64,000 nucleotides of DNA from Deltaproteobacteria bacterium (GCA_947477565.1 CANJUR010000011.1:46733-110732), one strand, 5' to 3'; counted from the first letter of the stretch, positions 26,337-35,461 are shown. Numbers and translations are program-made. The notes: generated from the sequence alone by a model not told the origin.

Positions 26337-27762
26337 CCTCTCACCCGTCGCGTCGGCGCTCGCCCTGGGTATCCTGGTCTCCCCAGCGCGCTCCGACGCG
26401 TTTGACGCCGAGGTGCGCGCGGAGTCTACGGCGTCGTCCTGGCAGGTGCGCGGACCCGCAGGTGCAGCGGTGCTCTCGCTACGGCGCTTTACCCAGACAT
26501 TGAGCCTCGGGGGCACCTCGCACTCGGACGATCCACACGCGCCGGTGATCCGACTGCGCGCGCGCCTGCGAATTGATAGTGACTTCGGCTCGGCCTGCGA
26601 TCCGGGTACGGACCGCTGTCTCGATGAACTCAACCGCTCGCAGGCGGCCGAATTTGCGCCGCTTTTTGCGCGTCGCGCGGTCGATCTGCCGTTCGCGTTT
26701 CTCGAGGTAAGCGGCCTGGTGCGAGGGCGGTTCGACCTCCGCGCGGGGCGGCAACTCGTCATCGATTCGCTCGGGTTCTTCCTCTTCGACGGCGGACTCG
26801 CGCGGCTGAACCTGGGGACGGTTGCTTCCGTCGAGGCCTATGGCGGATGGGAGACCCGCGCCGGTTTTCTACTTTCCAATGGTCGATACGAACGCGATGG
26901 CCTCTTGCGCGCCGACCGCACGGGATGGGATCGCTCGCTCGCCACTGCAGTCGTCGATCGCGCCTCGGCCTCGGTCGTGGGCGCTGCGGTCGATCTGCAC
27001 GCCTCGACGCGCCTCGACGCGCGGCTCACCTGGCGCCGCATCTGGACCGACGAGGGCATCGCAGAGGAAGCCGTCGCGCTGCGCACGGACCTGCAGTTGA
27101 GCAGCGCGGTGCGCACCTTCGCAGAGGCCGTGTACATGGTGCCCATGGCCACCGTGACCACCGCCGCGTTGGGCGTGGAAGGCCTGCCGACCCGCGGTGG
27201 ACGATGGTCCCTGGAGGTGCTGCGGGTGCGCCCGGTGTTCGACCTGACCTCGATCTGGGCGTCGTTTTGGATCGACCCGACGGACGAAGCGCGAGCCTCG
27301 CTGTCGCTGCCCCTCGGGCGCACGATAGACCTCTCGTTGGGCACCTGGGCGCGGCGCTATGTCCTCGACAGCGAGGTCACCACCAACACCACCCCGTCGC
27401 TCGGCGCTCCGCTCAACGCCGGTGGCTCCGCAGCGGTGCGCGTCCGACGCCCGCGCTGGGATGCCTCTCTCCGGACCGCGCTCGAGGGTGGCGCGCTCGG
27501 CATGCGCGGTAACGCCGATGTTACGGTGCGTGCCTGGGTACTCCGACGCGCCCTGCGAATCGATGCGCTCGTCTCGCTGGCGCATGTGCGCGACTCACTG
27601 CGAGCAGAACGTAGCCTCGACGGGTTCGGTATCGTGCTCGGCGCCACGGTACCCATCGGCCGGATCGCGCAGGTCAGCGTCAGCCTCGAGGACGACATCA
27701 ACAGCGTGGTCGGTCATCGCGTGCGCGCGATCGGCGTGCTCGAACTCAGGACCGTCCCGTGA
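26308..27762 (+). CDS. Large outer-membrane beta-barrel (porin-like), paired with multiheme cytochrome
   Basis: Starting at GTG 26308 the product of 484 residues has a signal peptide (ALALGILVSPARSDAF). Long amphipathic strands with tight turns follow to the C terminus (GVLELRTVP), suggesting a barrel of roughly 20 or more strands. It shares the GTGA overlap with the 13-heme cytochrome gene downstream, so the two are very likely cotranslated. The arrangement is like porin-cytochrome conduits (MtrB/MtrA-type) for electron transfer across the outer membrane, although I cannot show MtrB homology. No upstream ATG in this frame gives a signal peptide. Confidence 0.6.
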   Translation: MAAVSLTSRSLSPVASALALGILVSPARSDAFDAEVRAESTASSWQVRGPAGAAVLSLRRFTQTLSLGGTSHSDDPHAPVIRLRARLRIDSDFGSACDPGTDRCLDELNRSQAAEFAPLFARRAVDLPFAFLEVSGLVRGRFDLRAGRQLVIDSLGFFLFDGGLARLNLGTVASVEAYGGWETRAGFLLSNGRYERDGLLRADRTGWDRSLATAVVDRASASVVGAAVDLHASTRLDARLTWRRIWTDEGIAEEAVALRTDLQLSSAVRTFAEAVYMVPMATVTTAALGVEGLPTRGGRWSLEVLRVRPVFDLTSIWASFWIDPTDEARASLSLPLGRTIDLSLGTWARRYVLDSEVTTNTTPSLGAPLNAGGSAAVRVRRPRWDASLRTALEGGALGMRGNADVTVRAWVLRRALRIDALVSLAHVRDSLRAERSLDGFGIVLGATVPIGRIAQVSVSLEDDINSVVGHRVRAIGVLELRTVP

Positions 27763-28985
27763 ACCACATGCGCAACGCGCTCTTGCCGTTCTGGATAGCC
27801 TGCACACTGGCGGTCATCGCACGCTCGCTCGGTGCGCAGCCTCGCGGGCCCGCACTCCCCACAGCGGCCGCGATGGACGACGGTCCCTCGCACCTGATCT
27901 TTCCCTCGCAACGACTGCCGCTGCGCTTCTCGCACGCGCGGCACCTCGCGCTGCCCGGAGTCACGTGCGTGGGCTGTCACTCCGCGGCCAGCGCGAGCGC
28001 GCGCGTCGAGGACAACCTGCTCCCGACGGAGTCGTCGTGCGCGTCGTGTCACGCCATCGATCGCGCTCATCCGAGCGCCGCATCGACCGCCGCAAATCCG
28101 CTAGGCGGGTGTGACCTCTGCCACGATGGTTGGCGCGCGGAGGCGCCGATGCGGGTCGCACGCGCGGAGGTTCCGGCGGCCAACCTGCGCTTCTCGCACG
28201 CACGCCACGCGGCGCAGGGAATCGTCTGTGAGCGCTGCCACGAAGGCGTTCGCGGGGTCGGCCTCGCGACCCGACTCGAGCTCCCGACGATGGCCCGCTG
28301 CGTCACCTGTCACCGACCCGGCGGCGCTCCAGACCGTTGCACGCTGTGCCATCTCACAGAACTCGACGGTCGGCTGCGCACCCACTTCGCGGATGGCTGG
28401 ATGAACCCGCCGCGCTGGATGACCGGCCTCCACCACGACGCCGACTTCTGGTTTACCCATCGCTCAAGCGCCGCGCAGGATGGAACCCGCTGCGCCGTCT
28501 GCCACACCGAAGGCGAGTGTGCAGCCTGCCACGACGGTCGCGTCCGCGATCGGCGCACCCACCCCAACGATTACCTCACCATGCATGTCATCGATGCCCG
28601 CATGAACAGCGATCGCTGTGGGTCCTGTCACCGCGCGTCCACGTTTTGCGTGGCCTGCCACCAGCGCGCGGGCGTCGCGGCTTCGTCATCGACGCTCTCC
28701 CGTGCGTTCGGGCGCTTCCACCCGCCCGCCGCAATCTGGACCAATGCGCCCGTCACGCTGCGACACCACGGCGCCGAGGCGCGCCGCGCGATGCGCACCT
28801 GCACCTCCTGTCACAGCGAGCAGGACTGCGTCACCTGCCATGCCACTCTAGGGCGCGGCGGCGGTGGGTTTTCTCCGCATCCGCCGTCATTCCTCTCCCG
28901 TTGCGGTGCGCTCTTGCGGGCGTCCGAGCGACCGTGTGCGCTCTGCCACGACGACCTCGACACGGTGCGCCTCCGCTGTCGTTGA
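27759..28985 (+). CDS. Multiheme c-type cytochrome (13 CxxCH motifs)
   Basis: The 408-residue product has a signal peptide (cleavage near LGAQ) and thirteen CxxCH heme-attachment sites, for example CVGCH, CASCH, CDLCH, CERCH, CVTCH, CTLCH, CAVCH, CAACH, CGSCH, CVACH, CTSCH and CALCH. Each is spaced like cytochrome c3/MtrA-type decahemes, and many extra His could be distal ligands. It should be a periplasmic electron-transfer wire. The start GTG overlaps the preceding beta-barrel stop. The segment LRFSHARHAAQ occurs twice, suggesting internal duplication. Confidence 0.88.
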   Translation: MNHMRNALLPFWIACTLAVIARSLGAQPRGPALPTAAAMDDGPSHLIFPSQRLPLRFSHARHLALPGVTCVGCHSAASASARVEDNLLPTESSCASCHAIDRAHPSAASTAANPLGGCDLCHDGWRAEAPMRVARAEVPAANLRFSHARHAAQGIVCERCHEGVRGVGLATRLELPTMARCVTCHRPGGAPDRCTLCHLTELDGRLRTHFADGWMNPPRWMTGLHHDADFWFTHRSSAAQDGTRCAVCHTEGECAACHDGRVRDRRTHPNDYLTMHVIDARMNSDRCGSCHRASTFCVACHQRAGVAASSSTLSRAFGRFHPPAAIWTNAPVTLRHHGAEARRAMRTCTSCHSEQDCVTCHATLGRGGGGFSPHPPSFLSRCGALLRASERPCALCHDDLDTVRLRCR

Positions 28986-28994
28986 AGGCGAAAC

Positions 28995-29930
28995 TCAGCC
29001 CTTCAGCAGATGGCGCATCTTCGAGTACCGCAAGGACATCGCGTGGGCCGTCACCTCGTGCTCCGCGGCGATGACCTTCTGCGTGATCGGCTGCTTCATC
29101 CGCCGCGACGCGATGTAGTCCAGCGCCGCGATGGTGGGGCGATCGGCGGAGACCGCACCTGACGACACCGCCAAGTACGACGCCCACACCGCGAGCGCCT
29201 GGTCGATGTGCTCAGAAGCGCGCCCGAGCTTCGTCAAGCCCCGGCGTATCAGCGAGCGCGACTCCTCGCCGACCCCCGGATGTGTGGGCTTCGCTCGGGA
29301 ATTCGTAACGACCGATGGACTCCGCCCGCCGGCGGGAGCACCGCGCTCAAGCCAACTTCGAAGCGCGATCAACTCAGCGTGCCGGGGGTGGCGCTGAAGC
29401 AGCGTCACGACGATCTCGATGCCCTCGGCGCAGCGACCCAGACGCCCGAGGCATTGGGCGTACGACGCACCGACCTCCTCCTGCGAGGGTTGCGCGCGAA
29501 ACGCTCTCTGGAGGTGCGTCACGGCATCGTGCGGACGGCTCAACGCCACGTCCAGAAGATGCCCGAGGTTGTGGTGGTACGAGGGGTTGCTCGGCGAAAT
29601 TGCGATCGCCCGGCGAAACGACGACACGGCCATCCGGTAGTTGGACTGCAGCGCCTGTGAGAGGCCCATCAGCGCGTGCCCCGCGTCGTCTTCGGGGCAC
29701 GAGCGCAGCAGGCGCCGAAGCTGTAGCGCCGCGCGCCACGGGCTGTCTTCGAGCAGGATCTCCGCAAGGTGCCGATTGGCAAAGCACGCCTCGGGGCTGC
29801 CCTCGACCGCGCGCGCTACGAGCTTCTCGAGCAGCCCTCGCACGTGGTCTTTGGGAAGGTCACGCTGCAGCGCCTGCTCTGCGCGAATGCGCAGCGTGTT
29901 GAGTTCATCGCCTGTCTCCGCAGCGGTCAT
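28995..29930 (-). CDS. TPR protein with TFIIB-cyclin-like C-terminal domain
   Basis: The 311-residue product begins at ATG 29930 with TPR-like helices (for example YRMAVSSFRRAIAISPSNPSYHHNLGHLL). The last 80 or so residues depart from TPR: LGRASEHIDQALAVWASYLA, then PTIAALDYIASRRMKQPITQ, then EHEVTAHAMSLRYSKMRHLL. This follows the second cyclin repeat/HTH of TFIIB (helix, AAAxYIAS, xTQxxxA, xVTxxxxxxRY). Such a module binds DNA or RNA polymerase in archaea and eukaryotes. In bacteria it is rare, so the assignment is by eye only. The gene starts 56 bases downstream of the preceding Cys-rich lipoprotein gene. Confidence 0.5.
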   Translation of the reverse strand: MTAAETGDELNTLRIRAEQALQRDLPKDHVRGLLEKLVARAVEGSPEACFANRHLAEILLEDSPWRAALQLRRLLRSCPEDDAGHALMGLSQALQSNYRMAVSSFRRAIAISPSNPSYHHNLGHLLDVALSRPHDAVTHLQRAFRAQPSQEEVGASYAQCLGRLGRCAEGIEIVVTLLQRHPRHAELIALRSWLERGAPAGGRSPSVVTNSRAKPTHPGVGEESRSLIRRGLTKLGRASEHIDQALAVWASYLAVSSGAVSADRPTIAALDYIASRRMKQPITQKVIAAEHEVTAHAMSLRYSKMRHLLKG

Positions 29931-29985
29931 CGCCCGGGTGATAGCCCGCAGGTAGGAGGGGTGCAAGGCGCTGAAACGATGCGCT

Positions 29986-31872
29986 TCATGGTTGCACCCG
30001 AAGGATGTATCGACCCTCGCCGACGTCACGAGAGGCATCGACCATGATCCACACGGAGCCGGCGTCTACGGTCACGCGCTGGGAGCCCGTGAAGCACGCG
30101 AGTTGGCTCGTCTGGAGCCCGGCGCACTGTTGCTGGCGCACGTACGCGACCTGGTTGGCGGTGACCAGCAAGACGTTAATCGGCATACGCGTGGCCGCGT
30201 TGAAAAGCAGCACGTCTTCCCCCAGAAACCCCCCTCCGCAGCCGCCCGTGTGGGAGCCGTAACCCGTGGTGGTGCGACCGATGACAGTGCCCCCTGCGGT
30301 GACGTCGAAGAGCGGCTGCGCGCCGCAGTTTCCTGGCGCGATCGGCGCGCTGCGGCTGACTCGTAGAGTGAACGGCCCGCCGACCTCTCCACTATCATCA
30401 ACGACCACGTAGACCACCCGCGTCGCCGTGCTGGATGGCCGACCGCGGAGGAACACCCGTGCATCGCGGGCGCGCTGCGTCGCGTCGCCGTTGCATCCCA
30501 ACTCTCCCCCGGCGCAGGCGTCCCGAACGGACACCACCGGATCGCCGGCCCCGCCCACTGGCGCTGCCTCGGCAAGGAGGTCGGCGTCTCCGGGAATGGT
30601 CACCGCGTAGACGAGATCCGGTCCAGGGCCCGTGCACGAACTCGTAAAGTCACTGCTGCGACCGACCGTACTGCCTGCTCGCGAGAGCGTGGTCGTGGTG
30701 CCGGTCAGGTCGAGCGCAATCGCGTGCCCGCAGTCTTCTCCCGGCACGATGCACACGCCGTCCTCGTCGGTGAGTCCGTCGCAGTCGTCGTCAACGCCGT
30801 TGCAACGCTCTGTCGCGCGCACGCTGATCGCAGGATCGGCGTCGTTGCAGTCATCGCCGCGAGCGCACACGGCACCGGCTACCCGCGCTGCGGGTGAACC
30901 GTCGCCGTCGGCATCGATTGGGGTCGAGCGGCACATGCTCGCGGCGGGATCGCAGACGTCCGCCGTGCACGGGTCGGCATCGCTGCAGTCCCGTGCCGTA
31001 CCACCGCCGGTGCACCGTCCGGTGCTCGCGTTGCACATCGCCCCGCTCGAACAGTAGCTGTCGCAGTAGCCGACGATGGGGGCGTTGCGGCAGCCCAGCA
31101 CAGGGTCGCACGTGGCGGTGACGCACGGCCCCGGGGCCGCGCATGCGGCCGGATTCGGCGTAGAGACGCAGCGCCGCAGGGTGTCGTCACAGCGGTCGAT
31201 GGTGCAGCCCACGCGGTCGTCGCACGCCGGGACAGCGCTGCCGCGGCAGCCGCGCGTGGGGTCGCAGGTCTCGGCGCCGTTGCAGAAGATTCCGTCGTCG
31301 CAGCGCGCGGTGTCCGCGGTGCTCGCGCACACGCCGGTCGTGCGATCGCAGCGATCGACGGTGCACTCAACCCCGTCGTCGCAGCGAACCGCCGCGCCTG
31401 GAACGCAGTGGTTGGCCTCGCATCGCTCGCGACCGTTGCAGAGCGTGTCGTCCTGACAATCGCTCGACGTCGTACAGTCGACGCGCACGCAGTCCATCGC
31501 CGGATCGCAGAGTTCGCGAGTACCGCACACGGTGTTGTCCACCCGGTGGACGCAGCGGCGCGCGCTCTCGTCGCAGGAGTCCACCGTGCACTCGATGCCA
31601 TCGTCGCAGGTGCCCGCGCAGCGCGAGGTCGACGCGTCCGGGACCACCGTGACGTCTGTGCGATCAGCGGCATCGGTGACGGCTAAGTTGCCGTCGGCCT
31701 TCGTGGCGCGGTCGTCGGTGCCGCCGCGGTCGGTCGCGCCATGGAGGTCCGTCGGGACGCTTGAGTCGAGCACGGAGCCGAGGCGATCGAGGCGCGTGGG
31801 ATCAGGGTCTACGAGGACCGAGCACGCGCTTGCCAATGCGCCGCAGAGCAGCACCCACGAGCCGCGCTTCAT
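29986..31872 (-). CDS. Cys-rich repeat lipoprotein with MopE-like metal-binding motif
   Basis: The 628-residue product has a lipobox (ASACS), an Asp/Thr-rich linker, and many Cys modules of the form CDDGIECTVDSCD repeated about six times. The motif CNGVDDDCDGLTDED, known from MopE-type and other myxobacterial surface proteins, follows, and then a beta-rich C-terminal part (PPC-like) of about 250 residues (ARVVYVVVDDSGEVGGPFTLRV). It is probably surface-exposed and metal- or ligand-binding. The start overlaps the preceding gene by TGATG, and the pair form an operon. Confidence 0.8.
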   Translation of the reverse strand: MKRGSWVLLCGALASACSVLVDPDPTRLDRLGSVLDSSVPTDLHGATDRGGTDDRATKADGNLAVTDAADRTDVTVVPDASTSRCAGTCDDGIECTVDSCDESARRCVHRVDNTVCGTRELCDPAMDCVRVDCTTSSDCQDDTLCNGRERCEANHCVPGAAVRCDDGVECTVDRCDRTTGVCASTADTARCDDGIFCNGAETCDPTRGCRGSAVPACDDRVGCTIDRCDDTLRRCVSTPNPAACAAPGPCVTATCDPVLGCRNAPIVGYCDSYCSSGAMCNASTGRCTGGGTARDCSDADPCTADVCDPAASMCRSTPIDADGDGSPAARVAGAVCARGDDCNDADPAISVRATERCNGVDDDCDGLTDEDGVCIVPGEDCGHAIALDLTGTTTTLSRAGSTVGRSSDFTSSCTGPGPDLVYAVTIPGDADLLAEAAPVGGAGDPVVSVRDACAGGELGCNGDATQRARDARVFLRGRPSSTATRVVYVVVDDSGEVGGPFTLRVSRSAPIAPGNCGAQPLFDVTAGGTVIGRTTTGYGSHTGGCGGGFLGEDVLLFNAATRMPINVLLVTANQVAYVRQQQCAGLQTSQLACFTGSQRVTVDAGSVWIMVDASRDVGEGRYILRVQP

Positions 31873-32930
31873 CAGAAGTTTCCGCGCAGCGTGAGCGTGA
31901 CGCCGCCCGATGATGCTGTGGCCCCGACGGCGACCCGGGGGCGAAAATCCGTCTTCAGGAAGAGCACCGCCGAGGTCACCGCGCCGACGAGCGTGACGCC
32001 CATCGCGACGTCAGACCACGTCGCCAACTGCGAGGCCCGCGCCGCCTCGTCGCGCCCGCGCGCCCGGAGCGCGGTGTTGTTGTTCACTCCGCGGTGGATC
32101 TCATCGACCGTCGCGTCAAAGTCCGAATTGGCCGAGATGGCGAGGGCACCCGCGGTGATCCATCCGATGGCGGCCGCGCTAGTGACGCCAGCGACCGCGT
32201 AGAAAACCGCGGGCGGAGGACCTCGGCGGGGCGCGTCTGTGTGCGGGTCGTTCATGGCATTGGGAGGCGTCGTCGGAGGCACCACGGGGGGTGTCACCGT
32301 GGCGAAGACGGGGGGTGTCACCGCGGCGACGACGGGCCGGTGCGCGGGGGCCGCGCGTTCGAGGGTCAGGCTGAGAACCTGGGCGTGTCCTGCGACGATT
32401 TCGACCTCGCGGCGCACCGTGGTGTAGCCGTCGCCGAGGGCCTCGACCACGTGGTGTCCGGGCATCAGGTGGGCCGGCCGACCGATCGGGATCACTTGTC
32501 CGTCGAGGGTGACCACGAGGCCCATCGCGTCGCCTGGCTCCATCGTGATCTGTAGCTCTCCCACCCGAGCGCGCAGCTGTCCGATCTGGGTTTCGATCAG
32601 CGTGATCTGCGCATCGGGGGCCGTTGGGCTCTCGGTCAGGAACTGCTCGAAGTGGAAGATTGCCTCTGTGGGAAGGTCAAGGTGTGCGTAGCAGTTGGCC
32701 ATGTTGACGCGTACCGACGGATGCGGCGCGAGTCGGTAGGCGCTCTGGAACTCCGCGAGGGCCGGTGCCCAATGCCCGCGGGTGTACTCCGCGACACCCA
32801 GTTGGAAGTGTCGCCGCGCCTCGGCCCGGTCGGCCGCCGGCAGGCCCCCGGGTGGTGTTTGCGCGGCGGCACCACGACCTACCGACAACGCACCCAGCAG
32901 AACCAGCGGAGCGAACCACGAACGTTGCAC
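31872..32930 (-). CDS. Exported TPR/PEGA-like protein
   Basis: GTG 32930 has GGAGG 6 bases upstream. The 352-residue product has a signal peptide (GRGAAAQ), TPR-like helices (HFQLGVAEYTRGHWAPALAEFQSAYRL), a PEGA-like sheet (VVTLDGQVIPIGRPAHLMPGHH), a Pro/Thr/Val linker and two C-terminal membrane helices. It parallels the product at 13106-13984. Its function is unknown, probably in the envelope. It is translationally coupled to the Cys-rich lipoprotein downstream. Confidence 0.75.
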   Translation of the reverse strand: MQRSWFAPLVLLGALSVGRGAAAQTPPGGLPAADRAEARRHFQLGVAEYTRGHWAPALAEFQSAYRLAPHPSVRVNMANCYAHLDLPTEAIFHFEQFLTESPTAPDAQITLIETQIGQLRARVGELQITMEPGDAMGLVVTLDGQVIPIGRPAHLMPGHHVVEALGDGYTTVRREVEIVAGHAQVLSLTLERAAPAHRPVVAAVTPPVFATVTPPVVPPTTPPNAMNDPHTDAPRRGPPPAVFYAVAGVTSAAAIGWITAGALAISANSDFDATVDEIHRGVNNNTALRARGRDEAARASQLATWSDVAMGVTLVGAVTSAVLFLKTDFRPRVAVGATASSGGVTLTLRGNF

Positions 32931-33002
32931 GATGCACCTCCAGAGCTTCGTCGGTCGTCGGAGGGCGACAGTGCTCCACAGACCGCGACAAGACATACCG
33001 TA

Positions 33003-33393
33003 TCAGACCGCGCCGCCCGTCCGCTGCGACAGTCGAGGCAGATCATCTCGCTTCTCCAGCCGACCCTTCTGCTCGTCTCGTGAGATGTGCAGGATGAACT
33101 TCAGCACCGTCGTTCCGGTCGCCGTCAGGTTCTCCTCGAACCTGTTGATGATCTCGTAGCGCTGCTCGATTTCCTTCAACGGCGCGAGGCCGCGCACCCG
33201 GGCCCACCCGCACGTCTTCGTAGCGCGAACGGCTGGAGATCTAGATGTTTCCGCGGCGCGGCAACCGGTAGTGCATCCGCCACAGGAAGTCCTGGTCACG
33301 CTCCCCTTCCGACGGGGCCTTGAAGTTCAGTACCTCCACGCCCGTCGGGTTGATGCACGACAGAACCGCCTTGACCAGCGTCGCTTCCACCAT
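33003..33393 (-). pseudogene. PPK2-family polyphosphate kinase fragment
   Basis: From 33393 the minus strand reads a PPK2-like segment (INPTGVEVLNFKAPSEGE, DFLWRMHYRLPRRG) that ends at an in-frame TAG. The same frame continues past the stop with SRSRYEDVRV (compare NRSHYEDVL in PPK2). A frame change then leads to EIEQRYEIINRFEENLTATG and TVLKFILHISRDEQKGRLE to a stop at 33003. The 5' part with the Walker A is missing, cut at the edge of the CGCTCC repeat, and the C-terminal third is gone. An in-frame stop, a frameshift and truncations at both ends make this a clear pseudogene of the phosphate transferase family. Confidence 0.85.
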
Positions 33394-33397
33394 GTTT

Positions 33398-33463
33398 CGC
33401 TCCCGCTCCCGCTCCCGCTCCCGCTCCCGCTCCCGCTCCCGCTCCCGCTCCCGCTCCCGCTCC
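33398..33463 (+). repeat. (CGCTCC)x11 hexanucleotide tandem repeat
   Basis: Eleven perfect copies of CGCTCC with no interruption, 66 bases. It lies between the PPK2 remnant and the small membrane protein gene. It encodes Arg-Ser repeats on the plus strand and Glu-Arg or Gly-Ser repeats on the minus strand, but these frames are not supported as genes. Slippage is expected here. Confidence 0.95.
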
Positions 33464-33583
33464 ACTCCAGTGCCGTTGTTTCCCGCGCTCGCTCTTCCGG
33501 ATCGTGGTCGAGATCGTCCAACTCGGACAGGTGCGCTTGTTGCCCTCCGTCGCACCCTGGTTAGAGTGCCGCCCAACACCTCG

Positions 33584-33928
33584 ATGCCCGCTCCAGCCAA
33601 CCTCGATGACCTCCGCCGTCAGCGTCAGCAACTCCTCGAACGCATCTCCTGGTGGGAAGACCATCGCCACTCGGCGCTCATCCCCCTGGTGCTCGCCTGC
33701 TTCGGCGCCGGCTATGGCCTCGGTTGGCTCGCGCACCTCCTCCTCGGCCTGCCTTACCAGGTCGGGTATCTGGCTGCCATCGCATGCGTCATCGTGAGCG
33801 GCCGATGGCTCGATCGGGCGTTTGCACCGCAGCGCCTCGACGCCATCGACGGCCAGATCGCCCGGCTCGAGCGCGCCCTCAAGGCGTCTTCCGCGGCGGC
33901 TCCTTCCAACGCAGCATCTCCTCGGTAA
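33584..33928 (+). CDS. Small membrane protein, unknown
   Basis: The 114-residue product has a basic helical start (LDDLRRQRQQLLERISWWED), two hydrophobic helices (ALIPLVLACFGAGYGLGWLA and GYLAAIACVIVSGRW) and a C-terminal coiled-coil-like tail. I chose ATG 33584; the frame is open upstream through the hexamer repeat, but the low-complexity Arg-Ser stretch there is unlikely to be protein. No family is recognised. Confidence 0.5.
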   Translation: MPAPANLDDLRRQRQQLLERISWWEDHRHSALIPLVLACFGAGYGLGWLAHLLLGLPYQVGYLAAIACVIVSGRWLDRAFAPQRLDAIDGQIARLERALKASSAAAPSNAASPR

Positions 33929-34055
33929 ACTCCGCTGGGCAGCGAATCGCTCTGCGCATCCGAGGGGTCGCCGCACTCGTCCCAGATCGATGCGCGGACA
34001 TCGGCTCAGTGTTGCGACTGCGGTGGTTCTCCCGTAGGCGTCTCGTAGGCACCCC

Positions 34056-35438
34056 GTGAACTATGCAACCGCTCGACTGCTGGCCCTGAGCGCGATCGTT
34101 GCGAGCGCGGCGGCTCCCTCCGTGGCGACTGCCAACGGGCGATTCCCGGCGGCCCAGCAGGTCGTGCTCGGCCCTGGCGCCCGCTCGGACATCGTCGCGC
34201 TGCGCACCACCTTCGGGATGCTCGTCAGCCGGGACGGCGGCCGCAGCTTTCGCTGGTACTGCGAAGACCTGCTGTATTTCCCGTTCGTTTCGGGGCTCAG
34301 CTTCGATCCGCCGGTGGAGGTCAGCGCCCGCGGCGACGTCGTGCTCGGCTTCGAAGACGGCGCCCATGCGATCACCGACGGCTGCGACGTCACCGACCTC
34401 TTCACCGTCTCGCATCGAGAGATCACCGACCTCGCCGCGACACCCGACGGCGCCACCCTCTACGCCGCGGAGAGCACCAGCGGCTCGCGCAGTTACATCC
34501 TGCGCGCGGATGCCTCGCTCTCGTTTCAGCGCCAGGGAGCAGGCATCGACGGGCTCCGCTTCTTGACCGTCGAGGTCGCCGCCTCTCGTCCCGATCGAGT
34601 CTATGCCTCGGGCTTCGATGAATCGTCCGGTCGCACGCCGCGCGTACTGCGTAGCGACGACGGCGGCGCGACGCTGGCAGCCATCTCCGCGACCGAATCA
34701 CTGGGCGACGCGGCGTACATTTCCGGGGTCGATCCGACGGACCCGGATGTCGTCTATGTGCGCGTCGTCGAGGGACTCGGATCGACCCTGATGCGAAGCG
34801 CCGACGGTGGGGCGCACCTCGCCGTGGTCGCGCGCACCAGCGACGCGATGGTCGGCTTCGCACTCTCCGACGATGGCGCGTCGGTCTGGTACGGCAGCGC
34901 CGATGAGGGACTCTACCGCTCTACCGATCATGGGCTTCACTTTACCTTGATGCGTATGGTTCCGACGCTCGGGCTGAGATTCCACGGCGGCGCTCTCTGG
35001 CTCGTGACGGACTGGCTGCGGCAGCCCTGGGCCCTCGCGCGCTCGCTCGACGGCGGCGCCCACTTCGACGGCGTGCTGCGCTTCGAAGACGTCCCGGGCC
35101 CGCCCTTCTGCGCGTCTCCCTCGGAAGGAACCGCCATCTGCAACGACCGCTGGCCTGCGTTTCGTTCGAGCATCCAGCCCGTCGCCCGCCGAGACGCCGG
35201 AGCGCCGCGCGATGTGCTCGAGGTTCCCATGGTGCTCGACGCGGCACCGACGCCCGATCGCCCCGCTCCCATGGATGTCGGCGCTGCGCCCGCGGACACC
35301 GGTGCGGCACGGGTCTCCCTGGGTCACGACTGCGGGTGTCACTCCGTCCCCGCGCCGGATGGCAACGGATACCTTGCGCTCCTCGCGATCTTCATCGGGC
35401 GGCGAAGACGAGTGTCGATTGCGACGGAATTGCAGTAG
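34056..35438 (+). CDS. Secreted beta-propeller-like protein with MYXO-CTERM-like tail
   Basis: The 460-residue product has a signal peptide (ASAAAPSVATANG) and repeated BNR/sortilin-like motifs (SRDGGRSFRW, SDDGGATLA, SADGGAHLA, STDHGLHFT, SLDGGAHFD). A Pro/Asp linker follows, and then a tail with Cys-Gly-Cys followed by a short hydrophobic helix (YLALLAIFIG) and RRRR. The SxDxGxxF pattern marks a beta-propeller. The tail fits MYXO-CTERM-type surface sorting. It may bind or sense an extracellular ligand. Its 3' end carries the operator-like site of the next gene. Confidence 0.75.
   Translation: MNYATARLLALSAIVASAAAPSVATANGRFPAAQQVVLGPGARSDIVALRTTFGMLVSRDGGRSFRWYCEDLLYFPFVSGLSFDPPVEVSARGDVVLGFEDGAHAITDGCDVTDLFTVSHREITDLAATPDGATLYAAESTSGSRSYILRADASLSFQRQGAGIDGLRFLTVEVAASRPDRVYASGFDESSGRTPRVLRSDDGGATLAAISATESLGDAAYISGVDPTDPDVVYVRVVEGLGSTLMRSADGGAHLAVVARTSDAMVGFALSDDGASVWYGSADEGLYRSTDHGLHFTLMRMVPTLGLRFHGGALWLVTDWLRQPWALARSLDGGAHFDGVLRFEDVPGPPFCASPSEGTAICNDRWPAFRSSIQPVARRDAGAPRDVLEVPMVLDAAPTPDRPAPMDVGAAPADTGAARVSLGHDCGCHSVPAPDGNGYLALLAIFIGRRRRVSIATELQ
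35420..35434 (+). promoter_or_regulatory. Inverted repeat TGCGA-N5-TTGCA upstream of the Fur-family gene
   Basis: TGCGA, CGGAA, TTGCA: a 5-5-5 inverted repeat with one mismatch, 27 bases before the regulator start. It has the same architecture as the perfect repeat at 44038-44052 before the TonB receptor. It resembles Fur-family (Nur-type) operators and suggests autoregulation. Confidence 0.5.
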
Positions 35439-35461
35439 CATCACATTCAGAGGTGAGTGTG

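Noticed and set aside
33320..33583. Long plus-strand open frame reading Arg-Ser repeats upstream of the small membrane protein
   Set aside because: It is the CGCTCC repeat read in frame; no homology and the supported start is at 33584.
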